Shown here: piece after piece, positions 7,030 to 15,784 of the stretch
How the letters are laid out: each line of letters opens with the position of its first letter
How positions within the stretch are numbered: the first letter of the stretch is position 1
DNA from: Planctomycetaceae bacterium
GTDB lineage: Bacteria > Planctomycetota > Planctomycetia > Planctomycetales > Planctomycetaceae
Length of the DNA: 64,000 bases
Assembly: GCA_020426325.1 (NCBI GenBank)
Contig: JAGQQG010000001.1
Span: 1-64,000 of the forward strand
Direction: 5' to 3'
Notes under the pieces: model-generated
Database searches by the model: none
The model's input: only the letters and a program-made list of their open reading frames with translations
Told to the model about the DNA's origin: nothing
Made by a program: the position numbers and the translations under genes

Positions 7030-9453
7030 ATGCGATTGGTTGAATGGTATCTGGACGTCCCGCGTGCTGGTCCCGGTCAGGGAACGGTGTGGGATGTACG
7101 TACCGGTGCTCCGCTGGAGCAGGGCATTCCTCAGTGGATGCTTGTCCTGCTGACGGTTGTCGCGGTCATTGCAGTCGTGGTCATCTACGTGCGTGATGCG
7201 CGGACGTTGTCGTGGCTGAAGCGGACGGGACTCATTGCATTGCGGCTGGCAAGTCTCGTCATGCTCCTGGTGATGCTGGGCCAGGTCTCGCTCGTGATCA
7301 CACAGACTGGGCTCCCTGTGCTGGCGGTGTTGATTGACACGTCAGCCAGCATGGGGCTGGAGGACCGGTATTCCGAGCCGCAGGCTGCATCCGCTGCGAA
7401 TCGTCTGGCTCAACTGGCTGCTCCTGATGCTCCGAGTCGCCTCAACCTGGCGAAGTCTGTCCTCACAGCAGAGCACGGCGATTTCCTGAAGAAACTCCAG
7501 CAGTCTCACAGTCTGCAGGTCTACACGTTTGCCGGGACGGCGACTCCACTCGAAGAGGCGACCGACTCGGATGATCCGCTCGTGGCTGCGGTCCGACAAC
7601 TGCGGGCGGATGGAGAGGCGACCCGTCCTGCAGTGGCTGTCCGGCAAGTGTTGGATGACCTGCGTGGCAACCCGCCCTCGGTCATTCTGGTCCTCACCGA
7701 TGGGATTACGACGACTGGCGACGATGACCGCCTCATCCGTGCTGCTGAGGAGGCGCGGGCGAGATCAGTGCCGTTGATCCCCATTGGTTTTGGCAGCAAC
7801 GAGCTGGCGAAAGACATTCAATTGTCCGACTTACTGGCTGAGGATGTCGTGTTCGTCGACGACCCTTTGACATTCACGATGCAGGTGAAGGCATACGGCT
7901 ATCAAGGTCAACGAACGAGTGTCACGCTTCGTCGGGAAGACCGCCCCGATGTCATCAAGAGCGTGGAGGTTGAACTTGGCCGCGATGGCGAGCCGGTCAC
8001 TGTCGAGGTCACCGATGTCCCTCGAGAGGAGGGGGATTTCCTTTACACTCTGACTGTTGGTCAGTTGTCGGGTGAGACGAATGAGGAGAACAACGCAGCG
8101 ACTCACCGAGTTCGTGTGCGTCGCGAGCAGCTTAAGGTCTTGCTTGCTGAACGACTCCCCCGATGGGAATTCCGGCATCTGAAGACGCTTCTCGAACGTG
8201 ACCCGGCGATTCAGCTGCACACGGTCTTACAGTCGGCGGATCTGCGATTCGCAGACGAGGATCAGACGGCCCTGCGGCGATTTCCGGTCAGTCGAGATGA
8301 ACTGCTGAGTTACGACGTTGTCATCTTGGGTGATCTCGATCTCGAATTCCTGAGTGCAGGAGCGATTGAGTCGCTGCGAGTATTCGTAGCTGAGCGCGGG
8401 GGAGGGCTGATCTTCATCGCAGGGAGTCTGCATAATCCGGTTGACTTCCCGGGAACACAGCTCGGTGATTTGTTGCCGATCGAGGTCTTACCGTCTTCGT
8501 CGGACAGTGATGGTCTTCCCTCCTCAACAGGATTCCGGGCCTCGTTGACGATTGAAGGCCGCACCCGATCTGCGCTACGACTGGCTGACTCGAATGACGA
8601 GAATCTTCAAGTCTGGGAGACGTTGCCGCCACTGTATTGGCTGTTCGACGAAGCAGAACGTAAGCCCGGGGCACAGGTGTTGTTGGAACATCCGACGCGG
8701 CGAAACGAAGCGGGGCCGTTGCCGGTGATCGTTTCGCAACGGTATGGGGCGGGGCAGGTGCTGTTTCACGCAAGCGATGAACTCTGGCGGTGGCGTGAGA
8801 GAGTCGAGGATCGCTACTACGGCCGTTATTGGTTGCAGATGGTGCGATACTTCAGTCGCTCCAAACTTCGAGGCAGCGAGCAGGGACTGGAACTGGTGAC
8901 GAACCGCAGCGTCTATCAACAAGGGGATGCCATTGAACTGCAACTCCGTGTGCTCGACCCGGCATCGCGACCGCTCGAGGGGGTGGTTCCGGAAGTCCTG
9001 ATCGAGGGTCCACAGGGTCGGCAGGATTCCGTCCGTTTGACCCCCGTGCCTCAATCTCCGTTGCTCTATCGAGGACAACTGTCATCCCTGCCTGCGGGAA
9101 CGTATCAGGCAAGGCTGGCGACGACGTTAGCTGATGACAGTGCAATTCCCGGAGCATCCGGAGCACAATCACTCGGACCGAGCGTTGACTTTCGAGTCGA
9201 GTCGGACACGGGAGAGTTACAGAAGCGCACTTTCGAGGCTGCCGAACTGGTCGAAGCCGCTGAGAAGTCGCGTGGAACCTATTACCCCTTCCGGGAAGCA
9301 GAGAGGTTTCTTGAGGAGGTGCCGCCGGGCCGGGCTGTCCCGATTTCGACAGAGCTGTCCATTCCGCTCTGGAATCGCTGGGAGGCTCTCCTTCTGCTGG
9401 TGGGGCTGCTAACGACAGAGTGGGTCTGTCGGAAACGTGTGGGGCTGGTATGA
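7030..9453 (+). CDS. Membrane-anchored von Willebrand A domain protein
   Basis: This product of about 807 residues has two hydrophobic segments near the N-terminus (around WMLVLLTVVAVIAVVVIYV and LALRLASLVMLLVML). A VWA domain follows with the metal-ion site DTSAS, a later conserved Thr, and LTDGITTTGDD. The middle holds a beta-rich region and a glutamine-amidotransferase-like Rossmann segment (YDVVILGDLDLEFLSAGAIESL, then ERGGGLIFIAG) without an obvious catalytic Cys. A last hydrophobic helix (ALLLLVGLL) sits near the C-terminus. Similar proteins stand in BatA/MoxR-type loci, but no MoxR ATPase or DUF58 gene is in view. It heads a three-gene run with the coiled-coil protein and its small partner. 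The start is uncertain; a TTG at 7018 is the alternative. Confidence 0.75.
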   Translation: MRLVEWYLDVPRAGPGQGTVWDVRTGAPLEQGIPQWMLVLLTVVAVIAVVVIYVRDARTLSWLKRTGLIALRLASLVMLLVMLGQVSLVITQTGLPVLAVLIDTSASMGLEDRYSEPQAASAANRLAQLAAPDAPSRLNLAKSVLTAEHGDFLKKLQQSHSLQVYTFAGTATPLEEATDSDDPLVAAVRQLRADGEATRPAVAVRQVLDDLRGNPPSVILVLTDGITTTGDDDRLIRAAEEARARSVPLIPIGFGSNELAKDIQLSDLLAEDVVFVDDPLTFTMQVKAYGYQGQRTSVTLRREDRPDVIKSVEVELGRDGEPVTVEVTDVPREEGDFLYTLTVGQLSGETNEENNAATHRVRVRREQLKVLLAERLPRWEFRHLKTLLERDPAIQLHTVLQSADLRFADEDQTALRRFPVSRDELLSYDVVILGDLDLEFLSAGAIESLRVFVAERGGGLIFIAGSLHNPVDFPGTQLGDLLPIEVLPSSSDSDGLPSSTGFRASLTIEGRTRSALRLADSNDENLQVWETLPPLYWLFDEAERKPGAQVLLEHPTRRNEAGPLPVIVSQRYGAGQVLFHASDELWRWRERVEDRYYGRYWLQMVRYFSRSKLRGSEQGLELVTNRSVYQQGDAIELQLRVLDPASRPLEGVVPEVLIEGPQGRQDSVRLTPVPQSPLLYRGQLSSLPAGTYQARLATTLADDSAIPGASGAQSLGPSVDFRVESDTGELQKRTFEAAELVEAAEKSRGTYYPFREAERFLEEVPPGRAVPISTELSIPLWNRWEALLLLVGLLTTEWVCRKRVGLV

Positions 9454-9555
9454 TAAACATGGCAGCTTCTTCCGGCTGACGTCACGCGAAGTGCCATTCG
9501 TGTGACCAACAGCATGCCGACATACGGCTCTTGTCACAGTTTTCACTGCATCACG

Positions 9556-12500
9556 ATGTCTGACCGTTGGAATCAGATTGCCGCACAGGTCCGCAGTCGA
9601 CTGCGGCGGCTGGTGTTGTTGCGGGGATTGTCTTGGACATTCGTCGCATTTGTCGGCCTCACTTGGCTCGTGGGGATTGCAGACTTCGGTCTGCACCTGG
9701 ACGCGACGACGACACGCCTGTTGCTCACCTCCGGCATCGTGGGAGCATCACTGATCGTGCTGTGGCAGGAGGTTGTGCGGCCATTACTCATCAGCCTGTC
9801 TGATGTTGACGTCGCTCGCCTGATCGAACGAAGTCAACGTGCGTTTGATGATCGTCTCGCCAGTGCGGCTCAGTTTCGTGAATCCCATGAGGATGTATCA
9901 CTCGGTTCTCCGGACCTGCAACGAGCCGTCGTCGCGCGAGCCGATGAGGTGGTTGACAGAGTCGACGTCGATCGAGTCTTCTCAAACAGACCGGTTCGTC
10001 ATGCAATCCTTGCCGGCGCAATGGTTGGGCTTGTGGCATTGGTGACAGTACTCGCCACTCCTCAGACAGCTCAAACCGCTCTTCGGCGGCTAGCCATGCC
10101 TTTTGCAGACGTTCCCTGGCCACGGACGACCGACTTGCGCTTGCTCAGTTCCGAGTTGACTCCGCTCAGCGACGAGGCGTTGAGGACGACTGCCGGAGAA
10201 TCACTGGCTGTTTATGTGGAAAACAGACTCGGCGAATTGCCCGATGATTTGACACTCGAACTTGTGTTTCCGGATGACGTTCAACAGAAACAAACGTTGC
10301 GATCCACGCTCTTGCGAGACACTGCGGGCGAGTCGCACGAAGTGGGGATCGTGACGCTCCTCGCCTATCGGGGACCGTTGCGGTTTCGTGTTTCCGGAGG
10401 GGACGATGAGGGGACAGACTGGCGAACGCTCGACGTTGTCCCAGCACCGACATTGACGTCGATGCAAATCAAGCTCCAGCCACCGTCGTACACACACCTG
10501 CCAGAGAGCACACAAGCCGGCCCCGGATTGATCGAAGGCCTGGTTGGCACCCACGTTCGTCTAGAAGCGGATGTCAACAAACCACTCGCATCTGCCGTCT
10601 TGCATCGCGAGGGACTCGCAGATCAGCAGATCGCTCTTTCCAACGAGAGGCAACATCTCGTCGCGGAGTTTGTGATCGAGGAACCGGGATCCTCGTGGTA
10701 CTGGATTGAACTGACCGATGAGCATGGACTGCAAGAGCCGGAGCCGCCTCGCTATGAACTCAGAGGTATCCCGGACCGTCCTCCCGTTGTGTATCTCGAC
10801 GAGCCGGCGACCGACATGAGCGTCACCCCGGATGCTGTCGTCCCACTTCGGATTATCGCACAGGACGACCTTGGACTGACGGGACTACGTTTGCGTTACA
10901 CGGATCAAGTCGTCCATGAAGAAGCTCCCAATGCAGCGATGACCGCACTAGAACTCTCCACTTTGTTGCCGACTGCAGAGACCAGCGAGATGGATTGGCA
11001 ACTCGAACCGCTCGCACTCTCTCCGGGAACCCGATTGGCATACTGGGTCGAAGCGGTCGATGCGTGTGATGTGGGCCTGGAGTCGGATGAATCGGCAGGT
11101 CAGATCGGGACGAGTGCTCAGCGGTATCTCGACGTCATTTCCACAGAAGACAAACAACGTGAGTTGGCAGCCCGGCAGTCTGGACTCCTGGACACCTTAG
11201 AGGCGATTCGAGATCGGGAGACGCAAGCTCATGACGTTACGTCCGAGTTGCGTATTCAGGCGGACGTTACCCGTCAACTGCGTCCTGAGGATGTCGAACT
11301 ACTCAAGCAGGCGGAACTGCAGCAACGCGATATCCGACGTCTTGTGGCAGATGAAGCCTCCGGGTTGCTGAAGGAAGTGGAAACGATCCAACAGGAGTTG
11401 GCGCAGAATCACATCGAGGATTCTGAGTCATCACAACGCCTCGCAGTGCTGGCAGAGGAACTGAGCGACCTGGATTCTCGCTGGTTGCCGAGTATCGAAC
11501 AGTCACTGGCCAAGGCACGCAAGTCGATTGAAACGGACAGAGCTGATTCGGCAGATCCGAATCAAACTTCTGCAAGCGAGGAAGCTGCAGCAGATCTACG
11601 AAACGCGGAGGAGGCACAAGCCTCCGCATTGGCGGTCCTTGTCGATGCGGCGGAATTGCTCGGGGGCTGGAAGCAACGGTTGCGGCTGAGCAGCGAACTG
11701 GATTCAATCGTCTCTGATCAGCGAGGAGTTAAAGAGGCGACGCGCGATGTCGGCCAGGAGACGTTAGGTAAGTCGGCCTCCCGTCTCAGCGATCAACAGC
11801 AGGCCGACCTCGCAAGGCTCGCTGATCGACAGCGACGATTGGCTGCACGGCTCGATGAACTCTTGAAGCCCACGGAGGGTTCTTCTGAACAAGTCCCTGG
11901 GGAGAGTGGAGCGACCGATCACACGGCGGATGAACTGCTCAGCGAGGCCCGCGAGTGGCTGACTGAACAAGACACGGCCAGCCAGATGCACCAAGCCGCG
12001 GAGTCCCTGAAGCGCAACGAGATCCCCTCAGCCATCGAGGCTCAGGAGAGCGTCATCGCAGCACTGCGCGACTTTGGGCAACGGCTCAATGAGTCGGAAA
12101 TGACGGATCCGGATGAATTGCTGTCCCGTTTGGGGAAGCAACAGGAACAGGTCGAGACGTTGCGGAAGGAACAGGAAACGCTGGCTCGGACATCGCAACA
12201 GTCACTCAGTCCAACAGCCGATCCGGCCCGTGGAGATCAGCTGCAACGATTGCGAAAGCAACAGTCCGAGTTGGCAGACGAAGCCGTCAAACTGTCACGG
12301 GAACTCAAGCGGCAACAAAGCGGCGACGCCTCGCGAACAGCGGGTCGGGCGGCACGTCGCATGCGCGAGGCACAGGATGCCCTTGACAAACAGCAACCGC
12401 GGGAGGTCGCAGAGAATCAGCAGGAGGCACTCGACGACCTCGACCAGCTGGCCAATGAGCTTGCGGCTCAACAGCGTGAGATGGAACAGGAACAGGCGCG

Positions 12501-13179
12501 ACAACAGCTACGCGAACTGGCCGACGCCCTGAGAGGTCTAGCGGATCGCCAGACGGTCCTGAGAGAAGAGACAGCGGACCTGCACGGTCGTCAAGCAGAA
12601 CGTGGTACCTGGAGTCGGTCTTTGCGACGAGATCTGAACACACTGAAAGAAAAACAGACGGATCTTGAGAAAAATGTTTCGATTCATCGCGAGCAGGTCG
12701 CAGAACTCGACGTCGTGAGGACAGTGCTGAAGTCCGTCGAGGAACTCATGCGGGAATCCATGAGGTTGTTGGAGAATCAGGAGACGGGGGAGTCGACAAC
12801 TCAAGTACAGCAGTCGGCTGTGGACCGATTGCTGGCTGTGGTCGAAGTCCTTGCACCAGACGAGGAACAGCAGAGCGACGCCGGTCCCTCGGGTCCCCCA
12901 GCAGGTCAGCCCACTTCAGAACCGCAGTCGCAGAATCGTCACATTGCGATGCAACTGCGGCTACTGAGACATATGCAGGCGGACATCAATCGCCGAACGG
13001 AGTTGCTCGGAGAACAGGCTGCTCAGGACGGTGAAGGTCAATCGAGTGAGGCACAGGCAGCTCTCGCTCAAGAACAGTCACAGGTTGCTGAATTGTCCCG
13101 CGCACTGTTGCAACAGTTTCTCCAATCACAAACGCCGGACATTCAGCCGATGTTGGAGCACGAGGAGACACCCGAATGA
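9556..13179 (+). CDS. Giant coiled-coil membrane protein (DUF4175-like)
   Basis: The product has 1207 residues. Three hydrophobic segments lie in the first 180 residues (around LSWTFVAFVGLTWLVGI, LLLTSGIVGASLIVLW and ILAGAMVGLVALVTVL). Beta-rich, Ig-like stretches run to about residue 530. The rest is a very long Gln/Glu/Arg-rich heptad region with words such as LRKQQSELADEAVKL and LARLADRQRRLAARLDELL. This resembles DUF4175-type proteins, but the match is by general layout only. A periplasmic or cytoplasmic rod tethered to the membrane is likely. The ATG at 9556 (MSDRWNQIA) is preferred over the GTG at 9502 because the extra residues are not protein-like. Its stop overlaps the next start in ATGA. 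Confidence 0.65.
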   Translation: MSDRWNQIAAQVRSRLRRLVLLRGLSWTFVAFVGLTWLVGIADFGLHLDATTTRLLLTSGIVGASLIVLWQEVVRPLLISLSDVDVARLIERSQRAFDDRLASAAQFRESHEDVSLGSPDLQRAVVARADEVVDRVDVDRVFSNRPVRHAILAGAMVGLVALVTVLATPQTAQTALRRLAMPFADVPWPRTTDLRLLSSELTPLSDEALRTTAGESLAVYVENRLGELPDDLTLELVFPDDVQQKQTLRSTLLRDTAGESHEVGIVTLLAYRGPLRFRVSGGDDEGTDWRTLDVVPAPTLTSMQIKLQPPSYTHLPESTQAGPGLIEGLVGTHVRLEADVNKPLASAVLHREGLADQQIALSNERQHLVAEFVIEEPGSSWYWIELTDEHGLQEPEPPRYELRGIPDRPPVVYLDEPATDMSVTPDAVVPLRIIAQDDLGLTGLRLRYTDQVVHEEAPNAAMTALELSTLLPTAETSEMDWQLEPLALSPGTRLAYWVEAVDACDVGLESDESAGQIGTSAQRYLDVISTEDKQRELAARQSGLLDTLEAIRDRETQAHDVTSELRIQADVTRQLRPEDVELLKQAELQQRDIRRLVADEASGLLKEVETIQQELAQNHIEDSESSQRLAVLAEELSDLDSRWLPSIEQSLAKARKSIETDRADSADPNQTSASEEAAADLRNAEEAQASALAVLVDAAELLGGWKQRLRLSSELDSIVSDQRGVKEATRDVGQETLGKSASRLSDQQQADLARLADRQRRLAARLDELLKPTEGSSEQVPGESGATDHTADELLSEAREWLTEQDTASQMHQAAESLKRNEIPSAIEAQESVIAALRDFGQRLNESEMTDPDELLSRLGKQQEQVETLRKEQETLARTSQQSLSPTADPARGDQLQRLRKQQSELADEAVKLSRELKRQQSGDASRTAGRAARRMREAQDALDKQQPREVAENQQEALDDLDQLANELAAQQREMEQEQARQQLRELADALRGLADRQTVLREETADLHGRQAERGTWSRSLRRDLNTLKEKQTDLEKNVSIHREQVAELDVVRTVLKSVEELMRESMRLLENQETGESTTQVQQSAVDRLLAVVEVLAPDEEQQSDAGPSGPPAGQPTSEPQSQNRHIAMQLRLLRHMQADINRRTELLGEQAAQDGEGQSSEAQAALAQEQSQVAELSRALLQQFLQSQTPDIQPMLEHEETPE

Positions 13180-13853
13180 ATCGCAAATTGTTACTGACGA
13201 TCGTGATCTGCCCGGTCATCCTGACGATGGGTGTCACCGCTCCCTGTTCGTTACACGCGGACGATCTCGACCAGGAACTGTTGCAGTCACTCCAGGAGGA
13301 AAATCACTCCGAATCTGTGGTGACGATCGTCAATCGTTTGCTGGACAACACCCAACAGGCCGAGATGCGACTCGAAGAATCGGATTTCAAAGAGCAAACC
13401 CAATTGCTCCAGCAGCAGATCCTGGATGACATCGACAAACTGTTGGATATGACGTCCCCCCCTCCGGGGAGTCCTCCTCCCTCGTCCGGCCAATCCGAGT
13501 CGCAGACTCAGGCTGGTCAGCCCGAATCGTCACAATCACAGCAGTCGGAGGATGACGGAACAGGCGGGCAACAAACGGGGGACGATTCGTCGTCTCCTGA
13601 CCCGAATGCAGCTTCCAGGGAATCAGAGGAGCGGAATGCTCAGGCGGACGGCTCAGCGGGCGAGATGGAGCGACGGTTAGGGCTGGCGACTGCTGTCTGG
13701 GGACATCTTCCACCAAAAGTTCGCGAACAGATGCGGAGTGCCTTTAGTGAAACCTACCTCCCCGAGTACGATGATCTTGTTCGCCGGTACTATGAAGCAC
13801 TGGCTGCCCGCCGCAATCGTGTTGAGAGTGGCGACAGCGAGTCGTCGAAGTAA
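13176..13853 (+). CDS. Small exported protein, probable partner of the coiled-coil protein
   Basis: The 225-residue product opens with a signal peptide ending near PCSLHADD. A short helical region (LLQSLQEENHSESVVTIV) follows, then a linker of about 80 residues rich in Ser, Gln, Pro and Gly. A conserved-looking C-terminal block reads WGHLPPKVREQMRSAF then EYDDLVRRYYEALA. Its ATG overlaps the stop of the coiled-coil gene by four bases, so the two are translationally coupled and probably act together. I recognise no named family. The C-terminal block may be the interaction module. Confidence 0.7.
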   Translation: MNRKLLLTIVICPVILTMGVTAPCSLHADDLDQELLQSLQEENHSESVVTIVNRLLDNTQQAEMRLEESDFKEQTQLLQQQILDDIDKLLDMTSPPPGSPPPSSGQSESQTQAGQPESSQSQQSEDDGTGGQQTGDDSSSPDPNAASRESEERNAQADGSAGEMERRLGLATAVWGHLPPKVREQMRSAFSETYLPEYDDLVRRYYEALAARRNRVESGDSESSK

Positions 13854-13875
13854 TTCGATACCTGACTCGCATCGA

Positions 13876-14781
13876 ATGATGTCCCACGATCCCGATAGAC
13901 CTTCCATGTCCGCTCCGCGTCCGTCACGTCGCCCTCGTCGCCCCGCTTCGCCGAGAAGTACTCCCCAACCGGACACCACGGGGCCGATGCGTTTGCAGCG
14001 GTTTCTGGCGGCAGCCGGATTGGGATCACGTCGTCACTGCGAAGAGTACATCTCAGCAGGCAGGGTCACGATTGACGGCGAGATTGTGACAGAGTTGGGA
14101 ACACAAGTCGACCCGGGGCAGCAGGCAGTGGCTTTCGATGGCGAACGGTTAAGGCTGGAACACAAACAGTATTTTGCGCTCAACAAACCTGTCGGATTCC
14201 TCTGCACTCACAGCGATCCCAGGGGGCGACGTAACGTGACGGAGTTGTTCCCTGCGAAGGGGGCGCGTTTGTTCGCGGTCGGTCGTCTGGATGAGATGAG
14301 TGAAGGGCTGCTGATCGTCACGAATGACGGAGACTTAGGCAACAAACTGGCCCATCCGAGATATCGTATCGATCGGACCTATCTGGTACAGGTCGCAGGT
14401 CATCCTGAGCGTTCGGTCCTTCAGGAATTGGAACGAGGCATGTATTTTCCCGAAGGGAAGTTCCAGGCGCAGAGCGTGCGACCTGTCAAGAAACAGGGGA
14501 AAAGCACGTTTCTCGAGATTCGGCTGCGTGAGGGCCGCAATCGTGAAATCCGTCGCATGCTGGCCAGGATTGGTCACAAAGTCATGAAGTTGCAACGTGT
14601 GGGGTTCGGCCCCGTCCGGCTTGGCAAACTTCAACCGGGTGAGTATCGGGAACTGCGTCCGGCTGAAGTCAACGCACTGCGGGAGTTGGTCCAGAAGACC
14701 TCAGCACCGCGAACTAAGCCATCACCCGGCCCGCGTCGGCGAAAGGTCAAGTCGACGAACAGACGCCAGAACGCAAAATGA
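13876..14781 (+). CDS. rluB: rRNA pseudouridine synthase of the RsuA/RluB group
   Basis: The enzyme isomerises uridine in rRNA; the RluB branch modifies 23S rRNA helix 80. An S4 RNA-binding domain begins at MRLQRFLAAAGLGSRRHCEE. The catalytic Asp lies in GRLDEMSEGLLIVTNDG. The family motifs YFALNKPVGFLCT and REGRNREIRRML are intact. Both ends carry basic, Pro/Arg-rich tails. Starts at 13876, 13879 and 13906 are all in frame and none has a strong ribosome-binding site; 13876 is given. The call to RluB rather than RsuA or RluE is by overall resemblance. Confidence 0.85.
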   Translation: MMSHDPDRPSMSAPRPSRRPRRPASPRSTPQPDTTGPMRLQRFLAAAGLGSRRHCEEYISAGRVTIDGEIVTELGTQVDPGQQAVAFDGERLRLEHKQYFALNKPVGFLCTHSDPRGRRNVTELFPAKGARLFAVGRLDEMSEGLLIVTNDGDLGNKLAHPRYRIDRTYLVQVAGHPERSVLQELERGMYFPEGKFQAQSVRPVKKQGKSTFLEIRLREGRNREIRRMLARIGHKVMKLQRVGFGPVRLGKLQPGEYRELRPAEVNALRELVQKTSAPRTKPSPGPRRRKVKSTNRRQNAK

Positions 14782-14800
14782 TGGGGAGTTGCGGACGCAC

Positions 14801-15685
14801 ATGACAAACGAGTTTTCATGTCTGCCGGGAATGACACCGCACGCCAGCTGGGTGACGACACGAGTCATCGAACAGCAGCAACTGGCCCCGGACACATATC
14901 GCCTGAGACTGCATTGTCCCAAAGCGGCGCGTGTCATCACGCCGGGACAGTTCTTCATGGTCCGACCACAAGGAGGCACTGATCCGTTGCTGGGCCGGCC
15001 GTTCGCCCTATACGACACGGTAGACGGCGAAGAGGGACCGGAGGCGATCGACTTTGTGTATCACGTCATCGGCAAAATGACGGGCCTCATGAGCCATTGG
15101 ACGCAGGGTGAGGCCGTCGAATTCTGGGGGCCGCTGGGGAATGGATTTCCGGTCGCGCATTGTCGACACCTGATGTACATCGGAGGCGGTATCGGATACA
15201 CGCCCGTACTCGCCATCGCTCGCGAAGCACTCGGCCATCGGAGATATGGACTGCCGTCACGTTCGTCGGAGAGGACGGTCGATCGCGTGACTCTCTGTTA
15301 TGGCGTCCGTTCTGCGGACCACTTGGCTGACTTGACCGACCTCAATGCAGTCGATGGCCTCGCGATACGACAGGCGACCGACGACGGGAGTGCGGGACAT
15401 CATGGACTGGTGACGGACCTGTTGACAGAATCGCTTCAAAGTGACGGCGCTCCAGATACAGTGTTCTGCTGCGGTCCACTGCCGATGATGCATGCTGTTG
15501 GTCGTATTTGTGAAGCCGCTGGCGTTGACTGCTGGCTGTCGCTCGAGTCGCCGATGGCATGCGGATTTGGTGCGTGTTTCAGTTGTGTGACCCGCATACG
15601 GACTGACGATCCGGATGGCTGGGACTACCGTCGCACATGCGTGGAAGGACCCGTGTTTCCAGCGACGCAACTCGTCCTCGATTGA
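14801..15685 (+). CDS. pyrK: Dihydroorotate dehydrogenase electron-transfer subunit-like protein (PyrK)
   Basis: PyrK passes electrons from dihydroorotate dehydrogenase B to NAD through FAD and a 2Fe-2S cluster. The 294-residue product has the FAD motif RPFALY at 66-71, the NAD-binding GGGIGYTPVLA, the CGPLPMM loop, and a C-terminal cluster loop ESPMACGFGACFSCV with a last Cys in YRRTC. The match over the whole length is good. No pyrD gene adjoins it, which is unusual, since the two subunits are often encoded side by side. A role with another oxidoreductase is therefore possible. Confidence 0.85.
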   Translation: MTNEFSCLPGMTPHASWVTTRVIEQQQLAPDTYRLRLHCPKAARVITPGQFFMVRPQGGTDPLLGRPFALYDTVDGEEGPEAIDFVYHVIGKMTGLMSHWTQGEAVEFWGPLGNGFPVAHCRHLMYIGGGIGYTPVLAIAREALGHRRYGLPSRSSERTVDRVTLCYGVRSADHLADLTDLNAVDGLAIRQATDDGSAGHHGLVTDLLTESLQSDGAPDTVFCCGPLPMMHAVGRICEAAGVDCWLSLESPMACGFGACFSCVTRIRTDDPDGWDYRRTCVEGPVFPATQLVLD

Positions 15686-15784
15686 CACGCCCGCCGAGAC
15701 CCGACACGCTTGGAGGGACATCCTCCGAATTGGCAGAACCTGCCTCACTGATATCGCTCCTTCGAGTTTTTCTGGAAGTCACTC

